DNA of 11,226 nt from Armatimonadota bacterium (GCA_014381035.1 JACMIS010000350.1:1-11226); one strand, 5' to 3'; shown: positions 1 through 6,451, counted from the first letter of the stretch. Notes: generated from the sequence alone by a model not told the origin. Translations and numbers: made by a program.

Positions 1-387
1 CTGCGCCGTGACGGCGCGAAAAAGCGACCGTTTTATCATGTGGTCGCCGCCGATTCCCGTCGGGCGCGGGATGGTCGTTACATTGAACAGCTTGGCTATT
101 ACAATCCGATTGTTGCCGCTGACACAGAATCCATCGTGGTATTGAAGGAAGACCGTGTTCGCTACTGGCTCAGCGTTGGTGCTCAGCCGAGCGACACCGC
201 CGCCGCTCTGCTCAAACGACAGGGTTTGATGGAACGGTCCAAGCCGCGTGCGGTGAAAGCCGCCCCGGTAGCGACCGAAGCCGTCGCCGAAACCGCGACG
301 CCCGCCCCGGCGGACTCCGCCACGGATGCCCCGGAAGTAACCGAATCGGAAGCGGAAGCGACCGAAACAGAGGCGGTTGCCGAGTAG
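1..387 (+). CDS. rpsP: 30S ribosomal protein S16 (5' partial)
   Basis: Small-subunit ribosomal protein S16, which binds 16S rRNA and helps assemble the 30S body. The frame is open from base 1. It reads LRRDGAKKRPFYHVVAADSR, followed by the RDGRYIEQLGYYNP segment, which is the hallmark S16 N-terminal region. About five or six residues, including the start codon, lie left of the window. An ATG-independent in-frame GTG at 40 exists but is internal to the conserved domain, so it is not the start. The conserved core ends near residue 80 (LLKRQGLM). It is followed by a tail of about 50 residues rich in Ala, Glu, Thr and Pro, longer than in the roughly 80-90-residue classical S16. The gene ends with TAG. 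It heads the rpsP-KH-rimM-trmD-rplS cluster, whose order supports the call. Confidence 0.96.
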   Translation: MRRDGAKKRPFYHVVAADSRRARDGRYIEQLGYYNPIVAADTESIVVLKEDRVRYWLSVGAQPSDTAAALLKRQGLMERSKPRAVKAAPVATEAVAETATPAPADSATDAPEVTESEAEATETEAVAE

Positions 388-631
388 GATCGGCGCGTCT
401 CTTTTTATCCGACCCTTTCGCAGGGATCGGGATGGTTTACGCAAAACCCGGCGGTAGCAGTCGGTTCAGCAGTATCGGAAGAAGCGTCGGCCCCCTTTGT
501 GACGAGACGGAAAGGCACAACCCTTTTCCGCAGGACTTCTTTTGCGTAAGCGATACGGGGTCATGCGGAAATATCACGTCTTCACGGCATGGCCGTTTAA
601 AGACGAAACTCTAGCAGGAGTCAACGCTACA
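388..631. other. intergenic region between rpsP and the KH-protein gene
   Basis: This 244-base stretch has no convincing gene. A 60-codon frame at 432-614 has no recognisable content. Just after the rpsP stop is a T run at 402-406. An imperfect hairpin follows at 409-430 (arms CCGACCCT and AGGGATCGG with one bulged base). Neither order makes a classical intrinsic terminator. Ten-base arms at 437-446 and 540-549 are perfectly complementary but 93 bases apart, and a further 7-bp pair (526-532 and 564-570) overlaps them. I see no clear promoter, although the gap is long enough to hold one for the downstream genes. Confidence 0.4.
616..620 (+). promoter_or_regulatory. ribosome binding site deciding the TTG start of the KH-protein gene
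   Basis: AGGAG lies 11 bases before the TTG at 632. The longer in-frame start (TTG at 542) would add 30 residues with no KH-family counterpart and has no good Shine-Dalgarno sequence nearby. This site therefore favours the short 77-residue form. The spacing is somewhat long. Confidence 0.6.
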
Positions 632-865
632 TTGAAGCAGTTAATCGAGTTCCTGGTTAAATCTCTCGTAGATGAGCCGGAACAAGTGATGATAGACGAG
701 GTAATCGGCGACGAGGCTACCACCTACGAGGTGCGCGTCGCGCCGGATGATTTGGGTAAGGTGATCGGTAAGCAAGGGCGCATCGCAAACGCGTTGCGAA
801 CAGTGGCGAAAGCCGCCGCGATGAAGGAAAAGAAAAAGGTATACGTGGAGATCGTAGCCTCCTGA
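632..865 (+). CDS. khpA: KhpA/YlqC-type KH-domain RNA-binding protein
   Basis: A small single-KH-domain RNA-binding protein. In Gram-positive bacteria the family (KhpA, YlqC) binds RNA with its partner KhpB and affects cell division and envelope functions. Starting at TTG 632, the protein is 77 residues and begins MKQLIEFLVKSLVDEPEQV. This matches the usual family N-terminus and the 75-80-residue size. The KH GxxG loop is seen as VIGKQGR near residues 46-52, followed by the helix IANALRTVAKAAA and a terminal strand KVYVEIV. Its place between rpsP and rimM is the standard location of this gene. The frame is open upstream to 542, but that extension is unlike the family. The stop is 36 bases before rimM. 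Confidence 0.9.
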   Translation: MKQLIEFLVKSLVDEPEQVMIDEVIGDEATTYEVRVAPDDLGKVIGKQGRIANALRTVAKAAAMKEKKKVYVEIVAS

Positions 866-876
866 GAATAGGTGCT

Positions 877-940
877 GGGTGTCGGGTGTTAGGACAAAAC
901 AATGACGGACGAAGCGCAACGGGATGAACACCCGACACCC
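877..940. repeat. 14-bp perfect inverted repeat enclosing the rimM ribosome binding site and start codon
   Basis: The arm at 877-890 (GGGTGTCGGGTGTT) is the exact reverse complement of 927-940. The 36-base loop holds the AGGA at 891-894 and the ATG at 902. The right arm lies inside the rimM reading frame and encodes part of its N-terminal HPTPD segment. In RNA the stem would place the ribosome binding site in a loop. Whether this controls rimM translation is inference. It may instead be one of the hairpin repeats that sit between genes throughout this window. Confidence 0.75.
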
Positions 941-1477
941 GACTCTCTGGTTCTCGTAGGAGAAATTACGTCGGCTTTCGGTATTCGCGGCGAGGTGAAA
1001 ATGCTCCCGTTGATGGATGAACCGAAGCACCTTTTAAAGCTGCCGTCGGTATTGTTCCGCTGGCGAAAAAAGGGCGGCGCGGGAGCGGATCAGGCAGCCG
1101 TTACCGAGCGACGCTTGAAAGTAAATTCGCTCCGGCGACACCAGGGCGCGGCACTTCTTATGGTTGAAGGTGTCACGGATCGGAACGAAGCCGAGACTTT
1201 TCCGGGCGCGGAGATGTTTATTCTCCGCAGCGAGCTACCGCCTTTAGGGGAAGACACGTACTACGAAGCCGATTTAGTCGGGATGGCGGTCGTGAGTGAA
1301 AGCGGTAAGAGCCTTGGAACCATCGTGCGGGTGCATTTTATCCCGAACGCGAACGACGTTTACGAGACGGAAACCGCCATGATCCCGGCAATCGGCGATG
1401 TGGTCGTCCAGGTTGATCTTCTGGCAAAGCAGGTCCTTGTGCGCGATATTCCCGGATTGCGGAAAGACGATTTGTAG
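902..1477 (+). CDS. rimM: ribosome maturation factor RimM
   Basis: RimM binds S19 and aids late maturation of the 30S subunit, especially the 16S rRNA 3' domain. The 191-residue length is slightly above the typical 165-185. The N-terminal RimM domain carries FGIRGEVKM (residues 26-34) and the [11 protein letters not shown] segment (88-98). The C-terminal PRC-barrel carries YYEADLVGM (120-128), PNANDVYE (148-155) and the closing strands around [13 protein letters not shown] and VLVRDIPGL. The ATG at 902 has AGGA seven bases upstream. The first 15 residues (acidic, with HPTPD) are not conserved and are partly encoded by an inverted-repeat arm. An insertion around residues 54-66 ([10 protein letters not shown]) adds length. 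The next gene, trmD, starts one base after the stop, a typical partner. Confidence 0.95.
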   Translation: MTDEAQRDEHPTPDSLVLVGEITSAFGIRGEVKMLPLMDEPKHLLKLPSVLFRWRKKGGAGADQAAVTERRLKVNSLRRHQGAALLMVEGVTDRNEAETFPGAEMFILRSELPPLGEDTYYEADLVGMAVVSESGKSLGTIVRVHFIPNANDVYETETAMIPAIGDVVVQVDLLAKQVLVRDIPGLRKDDL

Positions 1478-1478
1478 G

Positions 1479-2240
1479 ATGCGGGTAGACATCGTGACGG
1501 TGTTTCCCGATATGGTGCGGCAGGCGGCGTCCGCCTCGATTTTAGGGAGGGCGCAGGCGGCGGGCAAACTCGAACTGCACGTGCATGATCTGCGGGACTA
1601 CGCGGTCAACAAGCACCGTTCGACCGATGACGCGCCGTTCGGGGGTGGGGCGGGGATGGTGATGCTTCCCGCGCCGCTTTTTGCGTGTGTGGAAGCGATT
1701 ACGGAAGGCGCGACGGGCGTCCCGGTGATTTACACCGCGCCCGACGGCGAACCGTTCACGCAGCGTGTGGCGCGGGAACTATCCGGCGAAAAGCGTTTTG
1801 TGATTTTATGCGGGCATTATGAGGGAGTGGACGAGCGCGTCCGCCAGGGACTCGTCACGCGGGAACTCTCGCTCGGCGACTACGTGTTGACCGGCGGTGA
1901 ACTTCCGGCACTCGTGATCCTGGACGCGGTAACGCGCCTGTTGCCCGAAGTGTCGGGAAACGCGGAATCGCCGCACGAGGAATCGTTCGGCACGGGCGAA
2001 GCGGGCGCGGAATCTCTTTTGGAGTATCCGCACTACACGCGCCCCGCCGAGTTTCGCGGAATGCGGGTGCCGGAGATTCTACAGAACGGGCATCACGCGA
2101 ATATCGCCAAATGGCGGCGGACGCAATCGCTGGTGCGTACCCGTGAGCGTCGCCCGGACCTGTGGCAAAAACTGTTACCGCTGTCGAAAGCCGACCAGAA
2201 ACTACTGGATGCCTACGATGCGGAAACTACCGGACAATAA
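1479..2240 (+). CDS. trmD: tRNA (guanine-N1)-methyltransferase TrmD
   Basis: TrmD methylates G37 of tRNAs with S-adenosylmethionine and so prevents +1 frameshifting. The protein is 253 residues, the normal size, and starts [12 protein letters not shown] at the ATG one base past the rimM stop. The frame is open further upstream to 1398, but that part overlaps rimM and is not TrmD-like. SPOUT trefoil-knot motifs are clear: FGGGAGMVM (54-62), [12 protein letters not shown] (110-121), and [19 protein letters not shown] (131-149) with the SAM-binding knot. The C-terminal domain shows [10 protein letters not shown], then [13 protein letters not shown] and [11 protein letters not shown], which contact the tRNA. 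By hand alignment Arg153 matches E. coli Arg154. The position of catalytic Asp169 in E. coli is Glu168 here (EESF instead of EDSF). Translational coupling with rimM is likely. Confidence 0.97.
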   Translation: MRVDIVTVFPDMVRQAASASILGRAQAAGKLELHVHDLRDYAVNKHRSTDDAPFGGGAGMVMLPAPLFACVEAITEGATGVPVIYTAPDGEPFTQRVARELSGEKRFVILCGHYEGVDERVRQGLVTRELSLGDYVLTGGELPALVILDAVTRLLPEVSGNAESPHEESFGTGEAGAESLLEYPHYTRPAEFRGMRVPEILQNGHHANIAKWRRTQSLVRTRERRPDLWQKLLPLSKADQKLLDAYDAETTGQ

Positions 2241-2306
2241 ACCGTCTGACCGTGCGGGGGAAAGAATATCTCCCTCGTGGTGTGAGAACCTGTGTCAATG
2301 TTGGGT

Positions 2307-2385
2307 GGTTGAGTGGTTGGGAACGATGCTTCGCTCGCTTATCTTATGGATAGCGTCTCGATTACGAATTCCCAACCACCCAACC
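2307..2385. repeat. 17-bp inverted repeat (one mismatch) upstream of rplS
   Basis: Bases 2307-2323 pair with 2369-2385 at 16 of 17 positions, the mismatch being 2312 with 2380. The 45-base loop can fold further: CGCTTATC (2336-2343) nearly matches GATAGCG (2350-2356). The left arm is G/T-rich and contains GTGGTTG-like words twice in tandem (2306-2320). No T run follows, so it is not a classical intrinsic terminator. It could act as a leader structure for rplS, or it may be an intergenic repeat without a function in the transcript. Confidence 0.7.
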
Positions 2386-2422
2386 CGCGACCGCCGGGGG
2401 ACGCGCCGAAATCATATAAAGT

Positions 2423-2427
2423 AGGAG
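2423..2427 (+). promoter_or_regulatory. ribosome binding site for the GTG start of rplS
   Basis: AGGAG stands 12 bases before GTG 2440. L19 conventionally begins very near this point, so the site supports a GTG start despite the long spacing. Confidence 0.6.
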
Positions 2428-2439
2428 CGAAGAAAACAA

Positions 2440-2838
2440 GTGGCAATTACGAAAAATATCATTCGCGAACTGGAAGCCGAGCAGAAGAAGGCAACCGTTC
2501 CGCAATTTCGCGGTGGTGATACCATCCGCGTTCACGCGAAAGTCATCGAAGGTGCCAAAGAGCGCATCCAGATTTTCGAGGGCATCTGTATCACCCGACA
2601 CGGCGAAGGCGTCCGCGATACCTTCATGGTGCGCAAGGTCACCAACGGCGTCGGTGTGGAACGAACCTTTTTGATCCATTCCCCGCGTCTTGACCGGGTA
2701 GAAGTGTTGCGCCGCGGCATGGTCCGCCGTGCGAAACTGTTCTATCTTCGCGAGCGCGTCGGCAAGGCAGCGCGTATCAAGGAAGACCGCAACGGTCGTT
2801 TCTCCCGCGTCGCCACCGATCAACCGACCGGGAAATAA
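2440..2838 (+). CDS. rplS: 50S ribosomal protein L19
   Basis: L19 lies at the 30S-50S interface and contributes to intersubunit bridges. The 132-residue product shows the L19 sequence throughout: N-terminal helix [27 protein letters not shown] (residues 23-38), [10 protein letters not shown] (42-51), TFMVRKV with [20 protein letters not shown] (about 61-89), and [16 protein letters not shown] (90-105). The last 20 residues ([15 protein letters not shown]) form a short extra tail. The start is GTG. The gene is separated from trmD by 199 bases carrying an inverted repeat, and it is followed by a 27-bp stem-loop, so it may be its own transcription unit within the cluster. Confidence 0.97.
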   Translation: MAITKNIIRELEAEQKKATVPQFRGGDTIRVHAKVIEGAKERIQIFEGICITRHGEGVRDTFMVRKVTNGVGVERTFLIHSPRLDRVEVLRRGMVRRAKLFYLRERVGKAARIKEDRNGRFSRVATDQPTGK

Positions 2839-2847
2839 GGGGTTAGC

Positions 2848-2913
2848 GAATAGTGGTCAGTGACCAGTGGTTAGAAGCGGAGTCCGCTAACCACTGGTCA
2901 CTGACCACTATTC
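2848..2913. repeat. 27-bp perfect inverted repeat with 12-base loop, just after rplS
   Basis: Bases 2848-2874 and 2887-2913 are exact reverse complements, separated by 12 bases (2875-2886). Each arm also contains a small internal palindrome (GGTCAGTGACC in the left arm, GGTCACTGACC in the right). The stem begins ten bases after the rplS stop. It would make a very stable RNA hairpin and could stop transcription or protect the 3' end of the rplS mRNA. There is no T run after it, so it is not a canonical intrinsic terminator. Whether this is a mobile or multicopy repeat cannot be decided from one copy. Confidence 0.85.
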
Positions 2914-2994
2914 ACTTCGCCGAAACATTCCCCCCGATTTCATCGTATCTCAATGCGTGAATCGTAAATCTTTGTTAGTGGGCTGGGTGGTAGC

Positions 2995-3843
2995 GTGAGC
3001 GAGATCACGGATCGAATCGCTTCCGCGTCGCTGACCCATATCGTACTGGTTTTAGCCCTGCTGACGCTTTTTCGTGGCACTTTTCTTGCTACCCGGCTTC
3101 GTTTCTTCCGCTCCTGCGCCGAACTGTGTGAGTCCGCGACGCTGGCTATCGCGCTGGTTTTTCTGCTCGTACGTCCGTTCCTGATGCAGTCGTTTTTTAT
3201 CCCCTCCGGCTCCATGCACCCGACCCTCTGGGAAGACGATCACATCCTGGTCAATAAATGGGTGTACCGAACGCAACTACCCAAGCGCGGCGAGATTGTC
3301 GTCTTCCGTTCGCCGAAAGAAGCCACACTCGACGAAAAGGATTTCATCAAGCGTGTGATCGGCGTTCCCGGCGATGTGGTCGAGGTACGGGAGGGGTATG
3401 TCGTCGTCGGCACCGGTGACCGCGCGACGATCTTCACCCGTGACGCACTGTATTCCCATCTGTGCGCGAAAGGGTGTGACACCGTCGTCGGCGGAACACC
3501 GCCACAGTTGCGACTGACCACGGACGGTCTCTGGCTGGGCAAAAACCAGTATCTACCGGCGCAGTTCGCGGAACTCGTGGACCGCAAGGGCGAACCCGTC
3601 GTGATTCAACCGGGGCAAGTGCTCCGTAACAACGAAGTGTTGAGCGAATGGTATGTGGCGGAAGACCCGCAGTATCACATGAGTCCGATGGTCGTTCCTT
3701 CCGGGCACCTGTTTGTGCTCGGCGATAACCGTAACGATTCGCGTGACAGCCACGTCTGGGGCACCTTCCCCGCGAATCGCGTGATCGGACGCGCCGACGT
3801 TGTCTTCTGGCCCCCGCCGCATATCAAGCGAATTAACAATTAA
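2995..3843 (+). CDS. lepB: signal peptidase I
   Basis: Membrane serine protease that removes signal peptides from exported proteins at the outer face of the cytoplasmic membrane. The 282-residue product has two hydrophobic segments (about 15-32 and 48-65), then the catalytic domain. The Ser box is FFIPSGSMHPTL (67-78) with nucleophile Ser73. The Lys box is KDFIKRVIGVPGD (115-127... ) with general base Lys120. The terminal box is VLGDNRNDSRDS (241-252). A segment of about 85 residues (128-215) between the Lys box and the last box includes a Cys pair (157, 161) and is longer than in minimal Gram-positive enzymes. The GTG start is chosen because a TAA lies upstream at 2965 and no ATG is available; its ribosome binding site is weak. 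Signal peptidase downstream of rplS is a common arrangement. Confidence 0.96.
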   Translation: MSEITDRIASASLTHIVLVLALLTLFRGTFLATRLRFFRSCAELCESATLAIALVFLLVRPFLMQSFFIPSGSMHPTLWEDDHILVNKWVYRTQLPKRGEIVVFRSPKEATLDEKDFIKRVIGVPGDVVEVREGYVVVGTGDRATIFTRDALYSHLCAKGCDTVVGGTPPQLRLTTDGLWLGKNQYLPAQFAELVDRKGEPVVIQPGQVLRNNEVLSEWYVAEDPQYHMSPMVVPSGHLFVLGDNRNDSRDSHVWGTFPANRVIGRADVVFWPPPHIKRINN

Positions 3844-3858
3844 TCACTGATTTGTAGA

Positions 3859-5115
3859 GTGTGGATGGTGGATTTTCGGACGCTAAGGGGGTCCAGTGAA
3901 ACCCTTAGCGTCCGAAAATCTATCTTGGCGGGAACCTTCCTGGCTGGCAAGCATCATAGGATTGTGACTACCGCCGTTTTACTGTTTTGTGTCGCCCTGC
4001 TCGGCTACATTCTGTGGGAAGGGTTTGAGACGCTCGTCCTGCCCCGTCGCATCGAACGACCCCTGCGCGGAACCAGCATCTTCTACCAAACGTTGTGGGG
4101 ACTCTGGCGTATTCTGGCGCGGCGCATGCCTTTGTCGTCTCGCGACAACTTTCTTTCGGTGTTCGGTCCGTTATCGCTCCTGCTGTTGCTATCGTTCTGG
4201 GCGTGCGGGATGATTTTCGCGTTTGCCGGCATCATGTGGAGTTTGGGACTACCGATTCACGCGCCCGAACCCGATCCGGGCTTTGGCACCTACCTGTATC
4301 TTTCCGCGACGACATTTATCACGCTCGGCTTCGGCGATGTGTCTCCGAAAACGGGAGCAGGGCGATTTTTTGCGGATATGGAAGCCGGGGTAGGGTTCGG
4401 GTTCCTCGCCATTGTTATCGGCTATCTTCCGGTGCTATACAGTGCGTTTTCCCGTCGCGAAGTGTTGATCGCCTTGCTCGATGCGCGTGCTTCGTCACCG
4501 CCCTCCTCCGGGGCTCTGCTACAGCGATATGCCGGTTGCATGGCGTGTGGCGATGTTACGGATTTGCCCGAGTTCTTGCGGGATTGGGAAAAGTGGAGCG
4601 CGGAACTGCTCGAATCGCATCTGTCGTTCCCGATCCTGATGTTCTATCGTTCCCAGCACGACCGCCAGTCGTGGCTCTCCGCGTTGACAACGGTGCTCGA
4701 TACCTGCGCGTTTATCATTTCCTCATTGCCGCAAGGTCCGGTCTGGCAGGCGAGATTGACCTTCGCCATGGCGCGGCACGCCGCGATTGACCTGACACTC
4801 GTGTTCGGAAAGAAGCCGGAACCGCCCGATGTCGATCGTCTGCCGCCCGAACGTCTCGCGGAATTGCATAAACGGATCGCCGACGCGGGAACCGCGTTCA
4901 ACGAGAACGACGAGGCGGTGGAGCGGTTGAATGAACTGCGTGCTCTGTACGAACCCTATGTGTTGTTTTTATCGAGACAGCTCGAACAGCCGCTTCCCGA
5001 CTGGCTCCCGAACGATACCCTGCCGGATAACTGGCAAACGTCCGCGTGGGACAAGAGCGATCACTTTTTCGAAAGCCGCCCGCGCCGTAGCCGTATGCCG
5101 GTGAAAAAGGTATAA
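3859..5115 (+). CDS. potassium-channel-like membrane protein (two-TM pore) with long cytosolic tail
   Basis: Probable ion channel of the two-transmembrane pore class (Ion_trans_2-like). From GTG 3859 it is 418 residues. Hydrophobic segments lie at about 35-56, 102-130 and 176-197. Between the last two a pore loop carries ATTFITLGFGDVSP (150-163). TLGFGD corresponds to the TVGYGD filter of K+ channels. After the pore comes a soluble region of about 220 residues, mostly helical, with charged stretches and no domain I recognise; it is not an obvious RCK/TrkA domain. The start is uncertain: GTG 3859 places a 19-bp inverted repeat inside the coding sequence. TTG 3925 and GTG 3964 are in frame downstream of the repeat, and both keep the first membrane segment. 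The gene follows lepB by 15 bases, so the two may be co-transcribed. Gating ligand and substrate are unknown. Confidence 0.75.
   Translation: MWMVDFRTLRGSSETLSVRKSILAGTFLAGKHHRIVTTAVLLFCVALLGYILWEGFETLVLPRRIERPLRGTSIFYQTLWGLWRILARRMPLSSRDNFLSVFGPLSLLLLLSFWACGMIFAFAGIMWSLGLPIHAPEPDPGFGTYLYLSATTFITLGFGDVSPKTGAGRFFADMEAGVGFGFLAIVIGYLPVLYSAFSRREVLIALLDARASSPPSSGALLQRYAGCMACGDVTDLPEFLRDWEKWSAELLESHLSFPILMFYRSQHDRQSWLSALTTVLDTCAFIISSLPQGPVWQARLTFAMARHAAIDLTLVFGKKPEPPDVDRLPPERLAELHKRIADAGTAFNENDEAVERLNELRALYEPYVLFLSRQLEQPLPDWLPNDTLPDNWQTSAWDKSDHFFESRPRRSRMPVKKV
3871..3920. repeat. 19-bp perfect inverted repeat with 12-base loop between lepB and the channel gene
   Basis: Bases 3871-3889 (GATTTTCGGACGCTAAGGG) are the exact reverse complement of 3902-3920, with 12 bases between. 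The stem sequence is unrelated to the other inverted repeats in the window. It starts 27 bases after the lepB stop and could be a terminator-like or mRNA-stabilising hairpin. It overlaps the 5' end of the channel frame if that starts at 3859, which is an argument for a later start. Confidence 0.85.
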
Positions 5116-5177
5116 CTACGGGCATGGAACACCCCCGTGTCGCCGTGCGTATGTAGACACAAGTGTTTTCTATTCCT

Positions 5178-6425
5178 ATGAACAACTTTCAATCATCTAT
5201 CGTAGCCCGTTGGGGGCGTGTCGCACTCGCGACGTTCGGTGTCGCGTGGCTGGGGGGCGTCGCCGCTACTCCGTTCGCCTTCGCCGACGACAAGCCCGCC
5301 GCGAAAAAGGAAAAGGCTCCCAAGCCGCCTGCCGAGGACCCGGAAGTGAAGTTGGGGCGCGAAACGCATGAAGACCTGCTCCGCTCCGGCTTGAAACTGG
5401 TCAAGGATCCGGCGATTCTTACCCGTGTGGAAACCATCGGGAAGAAGGTCGCCGCCGTCGCGAACGCCGAACCGATCCCGGCGAGCTACGGTTCGTCGAA
5501 GCATGTCCCTTACGAGTACCGCTTTTTCGTCGTGGATGACGATGACGTGAACGCGTTCTCGCTACCGGGCGGGTTCATCTACATCAACAAAGGGATCCTG
5601 CGCTATGCGCAATCCGACGATGAATTAGCCGGCATCATTGGGCACGAGATCGCACACGCGGCGCACCACCACGTCGCCAAACTGCAGCGCGAGCAAAGCC
5701 GTTTGAATACACAGATGGCAATCGGACTGCTTGCCGCTCTGGTCGCCCGCGTGCCGACCGCCGACACCATGAACCTGATGACCGGCTTTCAACTCATCGC
5801 CCTGCAAAAGGTGAACGGGTTCGGGCAGGACGCCGAGCGCGACGCCGACCACGCGGGCGTGATCCTCGCCAAACAGTCGGGCTACAATCCGGTCGGCTCA
5901 CTGACTTTTATGGAACGGCTCGGGCGTGACCAGAAGCAACGCCCTGACGTAGAGTTGGGCATTTTCCGGACGCACCCGCCGGAGAAAGAACGCTCCGGTT
6001 TGATCGAGGCGCAGATCGTCGGCATGGGCTTGCCGGTGAACCGTCGCGAGGTCACGAACACGCTTCGTGTCCAGGTGCGTTCGGTCTCGGCAAGCAAGGA
6101 AGGGGAGACACAGCCGATTGTTGGAAACAGCGAGGTTCTGTTGGACGGCAAACTCCTGTATCGCACCCCGTCCGCCGACCGTGCGAAAGAGGTCGCGGCT
6201 TCGATCAACGAATTGCTCGATAAGAACCTGCAGATCTATGATTTGACCCGAAAAGGGGCGAGTGTCTACGCCAAAGGGAAAGCCGTCATTTCGGTACAGG
6301 ACGAGGACGTGACGGCGTATGCCAGTTCGCCTACGCCGGTATCCGCCGAAACCGCCGCCGATAGCGCGTTCAAGACCCTTCGCAACGCGCTGTATCGGCA
6401 TCTGCTCAACGGTAGCGTGTACTGA
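5178..6425 (+). CDS. secreted M48-family metallopeptidase
   Basis: Zinc metallopeptidase of the M48 (HtpX/Oma1/BepA-like) class, probably acting outside the cytoplasm. From ATG 5178 it is 415 residues; GTG 5163 in frame would add five residues, and neither has a strong ribosome binding site. A signal peptide is visible: charged start, hydrophobic run at about 14-34, and a likely cut after PFAFA near residue 36. A Lys/Pro-rich linker follows. The active site is GIIGHEIAHAAHHH (152-165) with zinc ligands His156 and His160, catalytic Glu157, and the third ligand Glu220 in QDAERDADHAG (218-227). RTHPP (264-268) is also typical. The M48 domain ends near residue 285. The last 130 residues form an extra C-terminal region with DGKLLYRT and a helix AKEVAASINELL, which I cannot name. 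A role in envelope protein quality control is inference. Confidence 0.9.
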   Translation: MNNFQSSIVARWGRVALATFGVAWLGGVAATPFAFADDKPAAKKEKAPKPPAEDPEVKLGRETHEDLLRSGLKLVKDPAILTRVETIGKKVAAVANAEPIPASYGSSKHVPYEYRFFVVDDDDVNAFSLPGGFIYINKGILRYAQSDDELAGIIGHEIAHAAHHHVAKLQREQSRLNTQMAIGLLAALVARVPTADTMNLMTGFQLIALQKVNGFGQDAERDADHAGVILAKQSGYNPVGSLTFMERLGRDQKQRPDVELGIFRTHPPEKERSGLIEAQIVGMGLPVNRREVTNTLRVQVRSVSASKEGETQPIVGNSEVLLDGKLLYRTPSADRAKEVAASINELLDKNLQIYDLTRKGASVYAKGKAVISVQDEDVTAYASSPTPVSAETAADSAFKTLRNALYRHLLNGSVY

Positions 6426-6426
6426 A

Positions 6427-6451
6427 TAGCGGGGATGCTCCATCCCCGCTA
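6427..6451. terminator. hairpin in the 28-bp gap between convergent genes, possible bidirectional terminator
   Basis: An 11-bp perfect stem (TAGCGGGGATG at 6427-6437, complement at 6441-6451) has a three-base loop. It fits wholly between the stop of the M48 peptidase on the + strand and the stop of the ferritin-like gene on the - strand. There is no clear T run on the + side and only a short TTT before the stem on the - side, so intrinsic termination is plausible but not proven. Confidence 0.65.

Larger units (their letters stand above)
2241..2439. other. trmD-rplS spacer
   Basis: This 199-base stretch has no convincing gene; the frames crossing it (2143-2424, 2162-2353, 2313-2519) run out of phase through neighbouring genes and have no family signature. 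It holds the long inverted repeat at 2307-2385 and the rplS ribosome binding site. No clear promoter was recognised. Confidence 0.5.

Noticed and set aside
437..549. 10-bp inverted repeat TTACGCAAAA with complement at 540-549
   Set aside because: Arms are 93 bases apart and the interior shows no consistent fold, so I do not call a structured RNA.
432..614. 60-codon frame in the rpsP-khpA gap
   Set aside because: No ribosome binding site, no family resemblance, odd composition; probably chance.
641..1030. 129-codon minus-strand frame
   Set aside because: Antisense to khpA and rimM, both clear by family motifs.
4095..4790. 231-codon + strand frame inside the channel gene
   Set aside because: The overlapping frame has the membrane segments and K+ filter; this one is rich in Arg and Cys without any motif.
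5116..5177. Short complementary words (ACGGG/CCCGT and GTGTC/GACAC) between the channel and peptidase genes
   Set aside because: Five-base stems only and mutually competing; not enough to call a terminator.
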